From positions 1-32,888 of the forward strand of contig JANXVF010000102.1 in the NCBI GenBank assembly GCA_025351785.1: a stretch of DNA of 32,888 nucleotides. Reading direction: 5' to 3'. This stretch comes from Flavobacterium sp. (GTDB lineage: Bacteria > Bacteroidota > Bacteroidia > Flavobacteriales > Flavobacteriaceae). The translations under genes and the position numbers were made by a program. Under the pieces are notes generated by a model. The model worked only from the letters and a program-made list of their open reading frames with translations, was not told the origin of the DNA and ran no database searches. Shown one piece after another: positions 1 through 7,906 of this stretch (position 1 is the first letter of the stretch; each line of letters starts with the position of its first letter).

Positions 1-293
1 AAAAGCGAAAGAAATAAAATTCCATCAGCTTTGTTTGATAATTGAGCCGAATTTCCAGGAAATAAAACTATCGGCAAATTGATATTCGATTTTAGTGCTG
101 TAATTAAATCATCTAAAATTTCATTATTTACAGAGCTTCCGCCAATGAATACATGTGTTGCGGGCGATTTTCTAATTTTTTCTGAAATTTTAATACAATT
201 TTCTAAATCGATTTTATCAGGATCGATTAAGATTGCTAATAATTTTTGGTTGCTATCTTTCGATTTTAGAATTTCGTTGTAAATAGTATTCAT
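1..293 (-). CDS. Geranylgeranylglyceryl/heptaprenylglyceryl phosphate synthase family protein (partial, C-terminus outside window)
   Basis: The first 97 codons of a TIM-barrel prenyltransferase of the GGGPS/PcrB family read leftward from an ATG at 293 and run off the window edge. The family joins a polyprenyl diphosphate to sn-glycerol-1-phosphate through an ether bond. Visible family marks are an N-terminal LIDPDK motif at about residues 22-27 (the Asp binds Mg), the phosphate-binding loop IGGSSV at about 50-55, and LPIVLFPGNSAQLS followed by a DGILFLS strand. The start lies 18 nt after the stop of the dipeptide epimerase, so the two are probably cotranscribed. Group II enzymes of this family from Bacteroidota have been characterised as true GGGP synthases. 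Chain length here cannot be judged because the rest of the barrel is missing. The family call is fairly sure, the exact substrate is not. Confidence 0.85.
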   Translation of the reverse strand, partial: MNTIYNEILKSKDSNQKLLAILIDPDKIDLENCIKISEKIRKSPATHVFIGGSSVNNEILDDLITALKSNINLPIVLFPGNSAQLSNKADGILFLSL

Positions 294-311
294 AATTTTA
301 AGTAAATAATT

Positions 312-1313
312 TTATATCAATTCAATTCCTAAACCGTGTTTTTCACAAAATTCTATAGTGCCATTTCTAACTTTAGTTCCATTTGCTATGTCGTTTTCAA
401 TTAAATTAGCTCCATCTAAATCTACAAAATCTGCAAAGGGAGTTAAAACTGCACCTGCCGAAATTCCAATAGTAGATTCGGTCATGCAACCAATCATTAT
501 TTTGAAACCAAGTTTTTTTGCTTCCGAAATTAATTGTAATGCTGGAGTGATTCCGCCACATTTCATTAGTTTTATGTTGACCGATTGATAGTGGTTTTGC
601 AAATTCTTTAGTTGAGAAACATCTTGTAAATCTTCGTCAGCCATCCAGTTTGGGTACAAATTTGAATTTAAATTTGAATAATTTTCAATTCCTGTTGGCA
701 TAGGTTGTTCAAAATATATCATTTTTTGTGCCGATGCTAATGATGCAATTTTCTTACAATCTGCAATGGTAAAACTAGCATTTGAGTCGATAGCGATTTC
801 ATGATTTAAATGGGCCAACTTTTCTAAATTCTCTTCAGAAAATCCTTTGCATTTTACTTTAAATTTTTGCCAATTACTTTGTTCAATTTTTTTTATTTGG
901 TTTTCAATAGTATTTATACTTATAGTAATTGAGGATTTTGGTAATCTATGAATGACCTCAATTTTATTGAGCTCAAAAAAAGTTTTTTGCTCAAGTTTCC
1001 CATATAAATCCCAATAAGCACAATCTAAAGCAGAGGCTAGGAAATTTGGCAAATAGAGCTTTTTTAAAAACTGATAAAACTCGGTTGGAGCAACTATTTT
1101 TTGAGATTCAATTTGAGCTTGGATTTTTTGTATTATAATAAGGTATGATTGTAAATCGATTTTATAATAATCAATCGCGGTACATTCGCCATATCCTGAT
1201 TTATTATTGTGCGAAAGCGAAATAATTAGTGCTTCGCGAAAAGAATAATCTCCGTAAGAAATAGAAAAAGTTTCTTTTAGTTTGAATTTATAAATTTGAT
1301 AGGAAAGTTTCAT
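312..1313 (-). CDS. L-Ala-D/L-Glu-type dipeptide epimerase (enolase superfamily)
   Basis: A 333-residue enolase-superfamily enzyme of the muconate-lactonizing subgroup. The N-terminal capping domain covers about 1-120 and the barrel follows. Catalytic lysines are seen in KVK (152-154) on one face and at K248 (IKLMKCGG) on the other. Metal ligands are D176 (IDSNAS), E202 (FEQP) and D226 (ADEDL). A C-terminal D298-L-D300 (VDLDG) matches the DxD that grips the dipeptide amino group in Ala-Glu epimerases, so the natural job is probably recycling murein L-Ala-D-Glu. An in-frame TTG at 1343 would overlap the upstream gene and add ten unusual residues. I chose the ATG at 1313, 16 nt after the phosphopantetheinyl transferase stop. 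The exact dipeptide specificity is inferred. Confidence 0.9.
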   Translation of the reverse strand: MKLSYQIYKFKLKETFSISYGDYSFREALIISLSHNNKSGYGECTAIDYYKIDLQSYLIIIQKIQAQIESQKIVAPTEFYQFLKKLYLPNFLASALDCAYWDLYGKLEQKTFFELNKIEVIHRLPKSSITISINTIENQIKKIEQSNWQKFKVKCKGFSEENLEKLAHLNHEIAIDSNASFTIADCKKIASLASAQKMIYFEQPMPTGIENYSNLNSNLYPNWMADEDLQDVSQLKNLQNHYQSVNIKLMKCGGITPALQLISEAKKLGFKIMIGCMTESTIGISAGAVLTPFADFVDLDGANLIENDIANGTKVRNGTIEFCEKHGLGIELI

Positions 1314-1329
1314 TTTTATCTCAAAAAAA

Positions 1330-1965
1330 TTATTGTTTTTCAAGCACGTAAACTAAAGTATAGTTTTCTATTTCGAGAAAATGAATGCGATACTTTTCAA
1401 AAATTCCATTAAAATTTAATATCGACATTGCTTTATTTTGCTTTAGTTTAAAAGGCTTTACAATAATATGATTTCTAAAACTAATTCCTTTTAAGTTTTT
1501 AATTTTAAAAATAGATTCTTTTGCGCCCCAAATAACTGTTAATTTGCGAATGTATTTTTGTTTGTCTTTTTGGCTTAACTGTTCTAAAGAAAATTTGTTA
1601 GCGATAGAAATTATTTTTTCGCGTTGCAACTCAATATCGATTCCTACTTTATTTGTACTTAAAATTAGCCCTGCAAACTCGTGCGAATGTGTAATCGATA
1701 TTTCAAAAGGTGTTTTAGTATTGCTAAGATAAGGTTTTCCGGAGGCATCGTACTCTAAATCATAATCAGACAAATTAGCTTCGAGCAATAGTTTGCGAAC
1801 AGATAAAAAAGCGCGTTGATGAATTTTAGATTTTATGGTTTGTAATCGTTCTTCATTTTTAGGTTGCAAGTCGACTTGGGCTTTTAAATCGTTTAAGGAT
1901 TCGGTTATTTTCCAAATCAAAATTTTTGTATTTTCGTCGTGCTGAATAATATTGTGTAATGGCAT
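1330..1965 (-). CDS. 4'-phosphopantetheinyl transferase superfamily protein
   Basis: A 211-residue Sfp-type phosphopantetheinyl transferase, which moves the phosphopantetheine arm of CoA onto a serine of carrier proteins. Seen in the sequence: ITHSHEF around 91-97, the Mg-binding GIDIE (D110, E112), and the family signature WGAKESIFK (W146, K149, E150, K154). Its length is that of the two-lobed Sfp type rather than the short AcpS type. It is the first gene of a likely three-gene minus-strand operon with the epimerase and the GGGP synthase. No PKS or NRPS genes are in the window, so its carrier-protein partner is unknown; it may serve primary fatty acid synthesis. The ATG at 1965 is 6 nt after the stop of a possible 18-codon leader frame. 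Confidence 0.9.
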   Translation of the reverse strand: MPLHNIIQHDENTKILIWKITESLNDLKAQVDLQPKNEERLQTIKSKIHQRAFLSVRKLLLEANLSDYDLEYDASGKPYLSNTKTPFEISITHSHEFAGLILSTNKVGIDIELQREKIISIANKFSLEQLSQKDKQKYIRKLTVIWGAKESIFKIKNLKGISFRNHIIVKPFKLKQNKAMSILNFNGIFEKYRIHFLEIENYTLVYVLEKQ

Positions 1966-1971
1966 TCGAGT

Positions 1972-2028
1972 TTAAATTTTTTCTAGTCCAGATTTATCTG
2001 AAGACATGTAAGTAGTACTAAACATCAT
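1972..2028 (-). CDS. Possible 18-residue leader peptide upstream of the phosphopantetheinyl transferase
   Basis: A short frame opens with two ATGs in a row (2028 and 2025), reads M-M-F-S-T-T-Y-M-S-S-D-K-S-G-L-E-K-I and stops 6 nt before the ATG of the phosphopantetheinyl transferase. The tight spacing would allow translational coupling. I recognise no family. A frame this short can arise by chance in AT-rich DNA, so this is only a candidate. Confidence 0.2.
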   Translation of the reverse strand: MMFSTTYMSSDKSGLEKI

Positions 2029-2077
2029 TTTTTCTTTTCAAAAAAAACATTATTTCAACATACATCCAATTACAGTT

Positions 2078-2099
2078 AAGTTTAGCAAACTTAGTTTGC
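2078..2099. repeat. Two overlapping 6-3-6 dyads in the ahcY/phosphopantetheinyl transferase divergent region
   Basis: AAGTTT-AGC-AAACTT (2078-2092) overlaps GCAAAC-TTA-GTTTGC (2085-2099); the two perfect dyads share AAAC. They sit between divergent genes and could be a compound operator, or alternative hairpins in the long minus-strand leader. Function is unknown. Confidence 0.35.
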
Positions 2100-2217
2100 A
2101 ACCGATAGCAGGAAATAGTTTAAAATAAAAAAAGGCATAGTATTGTTTTTCAAATATTTATAAATTAAACATTTCATAATTTTTGAAAATAAATTATTTT
2201 AAACAAATCCTATGTTG

Positions 2218-2225
2218 TAAATTTG
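2218..2225 (+). promoter_or_regulatory. Candidate -7 element of ahcY
   Basis: TAAATTTG matches the Bacteroidota -7 consensus TAnnTTTG and lies 32 nt before the chosen ATG at 2258. No TTG is found at the usual distance upstream, so only half of the promoter is recognisable. If used, transcription would start near 2230, downstream of the TTG at 2183, which supports the ATG start. Confidence 0.4.
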
Positions 2226-2257
2226 CAAAAAATACTAATAGAAAACAAATTATTTAT

Positions 2258-3574
2258 ATGAGTACACAAACGTTACCGTATGTAGCTTTTAAGGTGAAAG
2301 ATATTTCGCTTGCGGCTTGGGGAAGAAAAGAAATTGAACTTGCCGAGGCAGAAATGCCAGGTTTAATGGCACTTAGAGCAGAATATAAAAATGAGCAACC
2401 GTTAAAAGGTGCTAGAATTGCTGGTTGTTTGCACATGACAATTCAGACGGCGGTTTTGATAGAAACTTTAATTGCAATGGGTGCTGAGGTTACTTGGAGT
2501 TCTTGTAATATTTTTTCTACACAAGATCAAGCTGCTTCTGCAATTGCTGCTGCAGGAATTCAGGTTTATGCCTGGAAAGGTTTAAACGAACAAGATTTTG
2601 ATTGGTGTATCGAGCAAACACTATTTTTTGGCGAAGACAGAAAGCCTTTAAATATGATTCTTGATGATGGTGGCGATTTGACAAATATGGTTTTTGATAG
2701 ATACCCAGAATTGATTGCTGGAATAAACGGTTTATCTGAAGAAACGACTACTGGAGTACATAGATTGTATGAGCGAATGAAAGCAGGAACGTTGCATTTA
2801 CCAGCTATAAATGTAAATGATGCAGTTACCAAATCAAAATTTGACAACAAATATGGTTGTAAAGAAAGTGCAGTGGATGCAGTTCGACGTGCAACAGATA
2901 CAATGTTAGCCGGAAAAAGAGTTGTAGTTTGTGGTTATGGAGATGTAGGTAAAGGAACTGCGGCTTCGTTTAAAGGAGCAGGATCGATTGTTACAGTAAC
3001 AGAGGTAGATCCAATTTGTGCTCTGCAAGCTGCGATGGACGGATTTGAAGTTAAAAAATTGGCAACAGTAACGCCAACTGCCGATATTATTATTACTACT
3101 ACAGGAAATAAAGATATTGTTTTAGAGAGAGATTTCCGAGCTATGAAAGATAAAACTATTGTTTGTAACATAGGACATTTTGACAACGAAATTGATATGG
3201 CGTGGTTAAACGGAACTTATGGAAATACAAAAATAGAAATTAAACCTCAGGTTGATAAGTATACTATTGATGGTAAAGACATTATAGTTTTAGCAGAAGG
3301 TAGATTAGTAAACTTAGGTTGTGCAACAGGACATCCAAGTTTTGTAATGAGTACTAGCTTTACAAATCAGGTTCTAGCTCAAGTTGAATTGTGGAAAAAC
3401 AGGGCATCATATAAAAATGAAGTTTATATGTTACCAAAACATTTAGATGAAAAAGTTGCAATGTTACACCTAAATAAATTAGGAGTAGAGTTAGAAACTT
3501 TGCGTCAAGACCAAGCAGATTATATAGGAGTGCCAGTAACTGGACCATTCAAACCAGAATATTATAGATACTAG
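2258..3574 (+). CDS. ahcY: Adenosylhomocysteinase (SAH hydrolase)
   Basis: Splits S-adenosylhomocysteine into adenosine and homocysteine in the cytosol, using tightly bound NAD, and so relieves product inhibition of methyltransferases. The protein from the ATG at 2258 is 438 residues and starts [15 protein letters not shown], a normal N-terminus for the family. Seen in order: GCLHMT and [11 protein letters not shown] in the substrate domain, [13 protein letters not shown] with the catalytic Lys and Asp, the NAD-binding [17 protein letters not shown], and the C-terminal KPEYYRY whose Lys and Tyr reach into the partner subunit. All key motifs are intact. A TTG frame opens 75 nt earlier but adds 25 unrelated residues and lies before the likely promoter element. 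It faces polA across a shared terminator. Confidence 0.98.
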   Translation: MSTQTLPYVAFKVKDISLAAWGRKEIELAEAEMPGLMALRAEYKNEQPLKGARIAGCLHMTIQTAVLIETLIAMGAEVTWSSCNIFSTQDQAASAIAAAGIQVYAWKGLNEQDFDWCIEQTLFFGEDRKPLNMILDDGGDLTNMVFDRYPELIAGINGLSEETTTGVHRLYERMKAGTLHLPAINVNDAVTKSKFDNKYGCKESAVDAVRRATDTMLAGKRVVVCGYGDVGKGTAASFKGAGSIVTVTEVDPICALQAAMDGFEVKKLATVTPTADIIITTTGNKDIVLERDFRAMKDKTIVCNIGHFDNEIDMAWLNGTYGNTKIEIKPQVDKYTIDGKDIIVLAEGRLVNLGCATGHPSFVMSTSFTNQVLAQVELWKNRASYKNEVYMLPKHLDEKVAMLHLNKLGVELETLRQDQADYIGVPVTGPFKPEYYRY

Positions 3575-3592
3575 TATTTTTAGTTAAAAAGT

Positions 3593-3627
3593 AAACCCTC
3601 AATTTTTTTTAGATTGAGGGTTTTTTT
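3593..3627. terminator. Bidirectional intrinsic terminator between ahcY and polA
   Basis: An 11-bp perfect stem (3593-3603 with 3613-3623, core AACCCTCAA/TTGAGGGTT) has a T-rich loop. It is followed by seven Ts on the plus strand and by a broken T run (TTTACTTTTT) on the minus strand, so it fits both convergent genes. The plus-strand direction looks stronger. Confidence 0.85.
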
Positions 3628-3638
3628 ATGATTAATTT

Positions 3639-6470
3639 TTAATGTGCTTCGAGCCAATTTTTACCAATTCCGATTTCGACTTCTAGTGGCACATCCATTT
3701 TAAATGCATTTTCCATTTCGTGTTTTATAAACGGTTGAATTTTTTCTAACTCAGAGTTATGCACATCAAATACTAATTCGTCATGTACCTGCAACAACAT
3801 TTTTGATTTCCAGTTTTCAGCAATCAATTTTTTGTGAATATTAATCATTGCAATTTTAATAATATCAGCCGCGCTTCCTTGAATTGGTGCGTTTACAGCA
3901 TTTCGTTCAGCACCACTTTTTACCATCATGTTTGCCGAGTTAATATCTTTTAAGTAGCGACGTCTTCCTAAAACCGTTTGCACATAGCCGTTTTCTCTAG
4001 CAAAATCGACTTGGTCTGACATATATGATTTTAATTTTGGGTAGGTTTTGTAGTAAGCATCTATTAAATCTGCGCTTTCTTTTCGCGACATAGAAGTTTG
4101 ATTGCTCAATCCAAAAGCTGAAACCCCATATATTATCCCGAAATTTACCGTTTTTGCATTGCTTCGTTGTTCTTTTGTTACTTCATCTAGAGGAACATTA
4201 AATACTTTTGCAGCTGTACTTTTATGGATATCTTCATTGTTTTGAAAGGCTTTAATCATATTCTCTTCGCCAGATAATGCGGCAATAATTCGCAACTCTA
4301 TTTGAGAATAATCGGCAGAAAGTAGCGTGTAGTTTTCATCTCGTGCAATAAATGCTTTTCTAATTAATCTTCCTTTTTCTGTTCGGATAGGAATATTTTG
4401 TAAGTTAGGATTTGTAGAACTCAATCGTCCAGTTGCGGCAACTGTTTGCATATAATCTGTATGAACGCGACCAGTTTTTTTATCAACTTGGTTTGGAAGG
4501 GCATCTATGTAAGTGCTTTGAAGTTTTACCATTTGACGCCAGTCTTGAATATCTTTTACAATTGGATTGTCATTTGCTAAATAACTTAAAATTTCTTCGC
4601 CAGTGGCATATTGACCGGTTTTGGTTTTCTTTTGTTTTGCTCCGCCAATTTTTAATTTGTCAAACAATACTTCGCCCAGTTGTTTTGGCGAGGCTAAATT
4701 GAATTTCTCGCCTGCAGTTTTATATATTTTTTGCTCTAAAGCATTGCTTTCTTTTTCCATTTCTACAGCCATTTCTTTCAAAAATAGAACATCTAAATTT
4801 ATCCCTTCCAATTCCATAGTTGCTAAAACAGGAATTAATGGGATTTCTATATTTTCAAACAGTTTTTTGGTTTCGGCTTTGTCGAGAATCGGACTGAAAT
4901 TTTGTTTTAATTGATACGTAATATCGGCATCTTCGGCAGCATATTCTTTAATTTCTTCTAAAGAAACATCGCGCATCGATTTTTGGTTTTTACCTTTTTT
5001 CCCAATTAAATCTTCAATAGATTTTGGTGAATATTTTAAATAGGTTTCCGATAAAACATCCATATTATGACGCATATCTGGATTGATAAGGTAATGCGCA
5101 ATCATTGTATCAAATAATTTTCCTTTTATTTGAACTCCATAATGTGTTAGAATTTTCAAATCATATTTTATATTCTGACCAATTTTCTCGACGTTTTCGT
5201 TTTCAAAAAAAGGCTTGAATTTATTTACTAAAATTTGTGCTTCTTCTTGATTTTCAGGAAAGGGAACATAAAATGCTTTTCCTTTTTCCCACGAAAAAGA
5301 CATGCCTACTAAATTGGCATTCAATGCATCTAAGCCCGTTGTTTCGGTATCAAAACATACCGAAGTTTGATTCATTAAATTTTGTAAAAGCAATTTTATT
5401 GCAAAATCACCTTCAATTAATTGATAAAAATGTTCGGTATTTTCTAAAGTTGCATAATGAGAATTAGATTTTACTTCGCCACTTTCTTCATCCGAAAATC
5501 CAAACAAATCAAATTGATCTTCATTAGATTTCTTGAGTGGAGCTTTTTTTACAGGTTGCTCATTTTCTGAGTTTTCTCTTATAGTCGCAGGATTATATAG
5601 TTTATCAAACTGTGATTTCATTTGACGAAATTCCAAAACTTGGAATAATTGATCCGTTTTTTCAATGTCAGGAGTTGATAACTCGTAATCGGTTTCATTA
5701 AATTGAACAGGGCAATCCAATAAAATGGTTGCTAATTTTTTAGAAAGAATTCCTTTGTCTTTGTTGGCTTCAATTTTATCTTTCAAAGCACCTTTAAGTT
5801 TATCGGTATTTGCCAAAAGATTTTCCATCGATCCAAATTCCTTCAACAATTTTTTGGCAGTAACTTCGCCAACACCTGGTAATCCTGGAATATTATCTGC
5901 TGCATCGCCCATCATTCCGAGGAAATCGATAACTTGTTCAGGTCTTTCTATATCAAAGCGTTTCAAGACTTCTGGAATTCCCCATATTTCTATGTCATTG
6001 CCCATTCTTGCTGGTTTATACATAAAAATATTTTCAGAAACCAATTGTGCAAAATCCTTATCGGGTGTAACCATAAAAACCTGATAGTTTTCTTTTTCGG
6101 CTTGTTTGGCAATTGTTCCTATCAAATCGTCTGCTTCAAAACCTGCAACTTCTATAATAGGAATATGCATAGCCTTTAATAATTCTTGAATATAAGGAAC
6201 TGCGATTTTTATAGCTTCGGGAGTTTCATCGCGATGCGCTTTATATTCCTTATACATTTCATACCGATAAGTGCTTCCTTCTTTGTCAAAAGCTACAGCT
6301 AAATGGTCTGGTTTTTCGCGTTTTATGACATCCATTAAAGCATTCATAAATCCCATAATAGCTGAAGTATCCAATCCATTTGAGTTGATTCTTGGGTTTT
6401 TTATGAAGGCAAAATAACCACGAAATATTAGTGCGTAGGCATCAAGAAGGTATAAACGTTTTTGCGACAT
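3639..6470 (-). CDS. polA: DNA polymerase I with 5'-3' and 3'-5' exonuclease domains
   Basis: A full-length 943-residue family A polymerase for Okazaki-fragment maturation and repair. Domain 1 (about 1-290) is the 5' nuclease, with FDKEGSTYRYEMYKEYKAHR, EADDLIGT and TPDKDFAQLV. A linker rich in charged residues (about 300-335) leads to the proofreading domain, where D374/E376 (FDTETTGLD), D437 (GQNIKYDL) and Y510/D514 (YAAED) are all kept, so proofreading should be active. The polymerase domain has D720 (ADYSQIELR), the fingers motif with K773 and F777 (KTVNFGIIYG), and D897 (LQVHDELVFD). The ATG at 6470 gives the usual N-terminus. It stands alone on the minus strand, and I see no clear promoter in 6471-6580. 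Confidence 0.98.
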   Translation of the reverse strand: MSQKRLYLLDAYALIFRGYFAFIKNPRINSNGLDTSAIMGFMNALMDVIKREKPDHLAVAFDKEGSTYRYEMYKEYKAHRDETPEAIKIAVPYIQELLKAMHIPIIEVAGFEADDLIGTIAKQAEKENYQVFMVTPDKDFAQLVSENIFMYKPARMGNDIEIWGIPEVLKRFDIERPEQVIDFLGMMGDAADNIPGLPGVGEVTAKKLLKEFGSMENLLANTDKLKGALKDKIEANKDKGILSKKLATILLDCPVQFNETDYELSTPDIEKTDQLFQVLEFRQMKSQFDKLYNPATIRENSENEQPVKKAPLKKSNEDQFDLFGFSDEESGEVKSNSHYATLENTEHFYQLIEGDFAIKLLLQNLMNQTSVCFDTETTGLDALNANLVGMSFSWEKGKAFYVPFPENQEEAQILVNKFKPFFENENVEKIGQNIKYDLKILTHYGVQIKGKLFDTMIAHYLINPDMRHNMDVLSETYLKYSPKSIEDLIGKKGKNQKSMRDVSLEEIKEYAAEDADITYQLKQNFSPILDKAETKKLFENIEIPLIPVLATMELEGINLDVLFLKEMAVEMEKESNALEQKIYKTAGEKFNLASPKQLGEVLFDKLKIGGAKQKKTKTGQYATGEEILSYLANDNPIVKDIQDWRQMVKLQSTYIDALPNQVDKKTGRVHTDYMQTVAATGRLSSTNPNLQNIPIRTEKGRLIRKAFIARDENYTLLSADYSQIELRIIAALSGEENMIKAFQNNEDIHKSTAAKVFNVPLDEVTKEQRSNAKTVNFGIIYGVSAFGLSNQTSMSRKESADLIDAYYKTYPKLKSYMSDQVDFARENGYVQTVLGRRRYLKDINSANMMVKSGAERNAVNAPIQGSAADIIKIAMINIHKKLIAENWKSKMLLQVHDELVFDVHNSELEKIQPFIKHEMENAFKMDVPLEVEIGIGKNWLEAH

Positions 6471-6580
6471 TAGATGATATTATTAAAAAAGTTGAAAATT
6501 TAAATTTAAGATACAAATTATTAATATGCACTAAAAGTACAAATTTTTAAACTAAAATTTTCAATAATCTAAAAGCGATT

Positions 6581-6943
6581 TTAGCTATGATATACTCGAG
6601 ATGCAACAATTTTTCCGTCTCTAATGTCAAGGACTTCGGCTATTTGCATAGAAGGACTATTTGCTACATTGCGATTATATTCCATAAAAACTCTATCAGT
6701 ATTTGCAGTTAGCGAAGTAACGTGATATTGTAAGGTTGGTAAATTGGCAAAAGCCTCTTTCCACCAGTTTTGAAGTGCTAATTTGCCTTCTATAAAGCCG
6801 TTTGTTTCTGGTTGAGCCGCTTTTAATTTTGGACTATAATGGGTTGCTTCATCATCATAAAGTGATAAAAGTTTATCTAAATTATGAGCATTGAATGCTT
6901 CAAACCAAGCATGAGCGATGGATAGATTTTTTTCGGAATTCAT
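6581..6943 (-). CDS. SnoaL-like / NTF2-fold protein
   Basis: A 120-residue single-domain protein with the cone-shaped NTF2/SnoaL fold: a helical start (AHAWFEAFNAHNLDKLLSLYDD), then WWKEAFANLPTLQYHV and the closing strands AEVLDIRDGKIVASRVYHS. Members range from ketosteroid-isomerase-like enzymes to binding proteins, and the sequence alone does not say which reaction, if any, it catalyses. It begins 33 nt after the pseudouridine synthase stop on the same strand and is probably cotranscribed. Its stop codon overlaps a short hairpin (CTAAAA-N4-TTTTAG, 6569-6584) without a T run, so the 3' end may be only weakly terminated. Confidence 0.8.
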   Translation of the reverse strand: MNSEKNLSIAHAWFEAFNAHNLDKLLSLYDDEATHYSPKLKAAQPETNGFIEGKLALQNWWKEAFANLPTLQYHVTSLTANTDRVFMEYNRNVANSPSMQIAEVLDIRDGKIVASRVYHS

Positions 6944-6976
6944 ATTTTGTTTTGAAAAGAATTTAATTTGTGTGAA

Positions 6977-7843
6977 TTAGCAATTTTTTAAATTGATAAT
7001 TTCTTGATCGGTTAAGGGTCTCCAAATTCCTCTTGGCAGATTTTTTTTAGTTAACCCTGCAAAAGCTACTCGGTCTATTTTGATAACATTATATTTAAAA
7101 TTTTCAAAAATAGCTCGAACCACTTTTACGTTTGGTGTACGCAGTTTAATACCAATTTCGGTTTTTGCTTCGTTTTCGATATAACTAATTTCGTCAACAA
7201 AAAGTCGATGTCCATCAAGAGTAACTCCTGATTGAATTTTTTCTAAATCTTCGTATTTTAAATTTTTATCTAAGGTAACTTGGTATATTTTATTTGATTT
7301 TTGATTAGGCAAACTAAATTTTCGAATCATGTCAGTATCGTTTGTAAAAACTAGTAAACCAGTGGTATTTTTATCCATTCTACCAATAGGCAACATTGCT
7401 GTTTTTGAAGCTCCTTTAATTAATTCTAAAACATTGCGATGCTCTACTTCTTCAACTGAAGTTGTAAAATTTTTAGGTTTGTTTAGTACAAAATATTCTT
7501 TTTTTTCTGGAGTTAAAACGGCACCATCAAAGTTTACAACATCGCCTGGGTTTACTTGATAACCCATTTCTGTAATGGGAATTCCGTTAACTTTTACGTT
7601 GCCAGATTGTATATAAATATCTGCATCACGACGAGAACAAGCTCCAGAATTTGCTATATATTTGTTTAATCTTATTGAATCAGATTTTAATGGTTTTGGT
7701 ACGTTTGGCGATTCTTTTTTAACCGTTGGTTTACGATTTTGTGTTCGTTTTGCCATGGCAGGTTTTGATGTCGAGGCAGATTTTTTTCGGTCACTACTTG
7801 ACTTGCCTTCTCCACCGCGTTTATTAGAATTGGAACTATTCAT
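6977..7843 (-). CDS. RsuA/RluB-family rRNA pseudouridine synthase
   Basis: Converts a specific uridine of rRNA to pseudouridine. From the ATG at 7843 it has 288 residues: a basic, Ser/Lys-rich disordered tail (1-55), an S4 RNA-binding domain (about 57-105, RLNKYIANSGACSRRDAD), then the catalytic domain with GRMDKNTTGLL (catalytic D157) and FNYNVIKI-like closing motifs (FKYNVIKIDRVAFAGL). The basic tail is common in Bacteroidota homologues. The sequence does not settle whether the target is 23S (RluB/RluE/RluF) or 16S (RsuA) rRNA. A TTG at 7870 extends the frame, but a -7 element at 7860-7867 lies inside that extension, so the ATG is preferred. It follows murI and precedes the NTF2-like gene. 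Confidence 0.9.
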   Translation of the reverse strand: MNSSNSNKRGGEGKSSSDRKKSASTSKPAMAKRTQNRKPTVKKESPNVPKPLKSDSIRLNKYIANSGACSRRDADIYIQSGNVKVNGIPITEMGYQVNPGDVVNFDGAVLTPEKKEYFVLNKPKNFTTSVEEVEHRNVLELIKGASKTAMLPIGRMDKNTTGLLVFTNDTDMIRKFSLPNQKSNKIYQVTLDKNLKYEDLEKIQSGVTLDGHRLFVDEISYIENEAKTEIGIKLRTPNVKVVRAIFENFKYNVIKIDRVAFAGLTKKNLPRGIWRPLTDQEIINLKNC

Positions 7844-7859
7844 TACTTCAAATTTTTTG

Positions 7860-7867
7860 CAAAGATA
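7860..7867 (-). promoter_or_regulatory. Candidate -7 element of the pseudouridine synthase gene
   Basis: On the minus strand TATCTTTG matches TAnnTTTG exactly, 16 nt before the ATG at 7843. It predicts a leader of roughly ten bases and rules out the upstream TTG as start. No clear TTG is seen at the -33 position. Confidence 0.55.
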
Positions 7868-7906
7868 CAAAATAGAAATTTGGCAGTAATTATCTAATTT
7901 TTAAAG

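Noticed and set aside
79..282. A plus-strand open frame opposite the GGGP synthase gene
   Set aside because: The minus strand in this stretch gives clear LIDPDK and GGSS family motifs; the plus frame has no recognisable content and is a shadow.
2183..2257. A longer ahcY with a TTG start
   Set aside because: The added 25 residues are unlike any SAH hydrolase N-terminus, and the ATG at 2258 follows a -7 element and gives the normal 438-residue length.
1966..2257. A SAM or SAH riboswitch upstream of ahcY
   Set aside because: I see only two short dyads and no conserved riboswitch core; the predicted ahcY leader is under 40 nt, too short to hold one.
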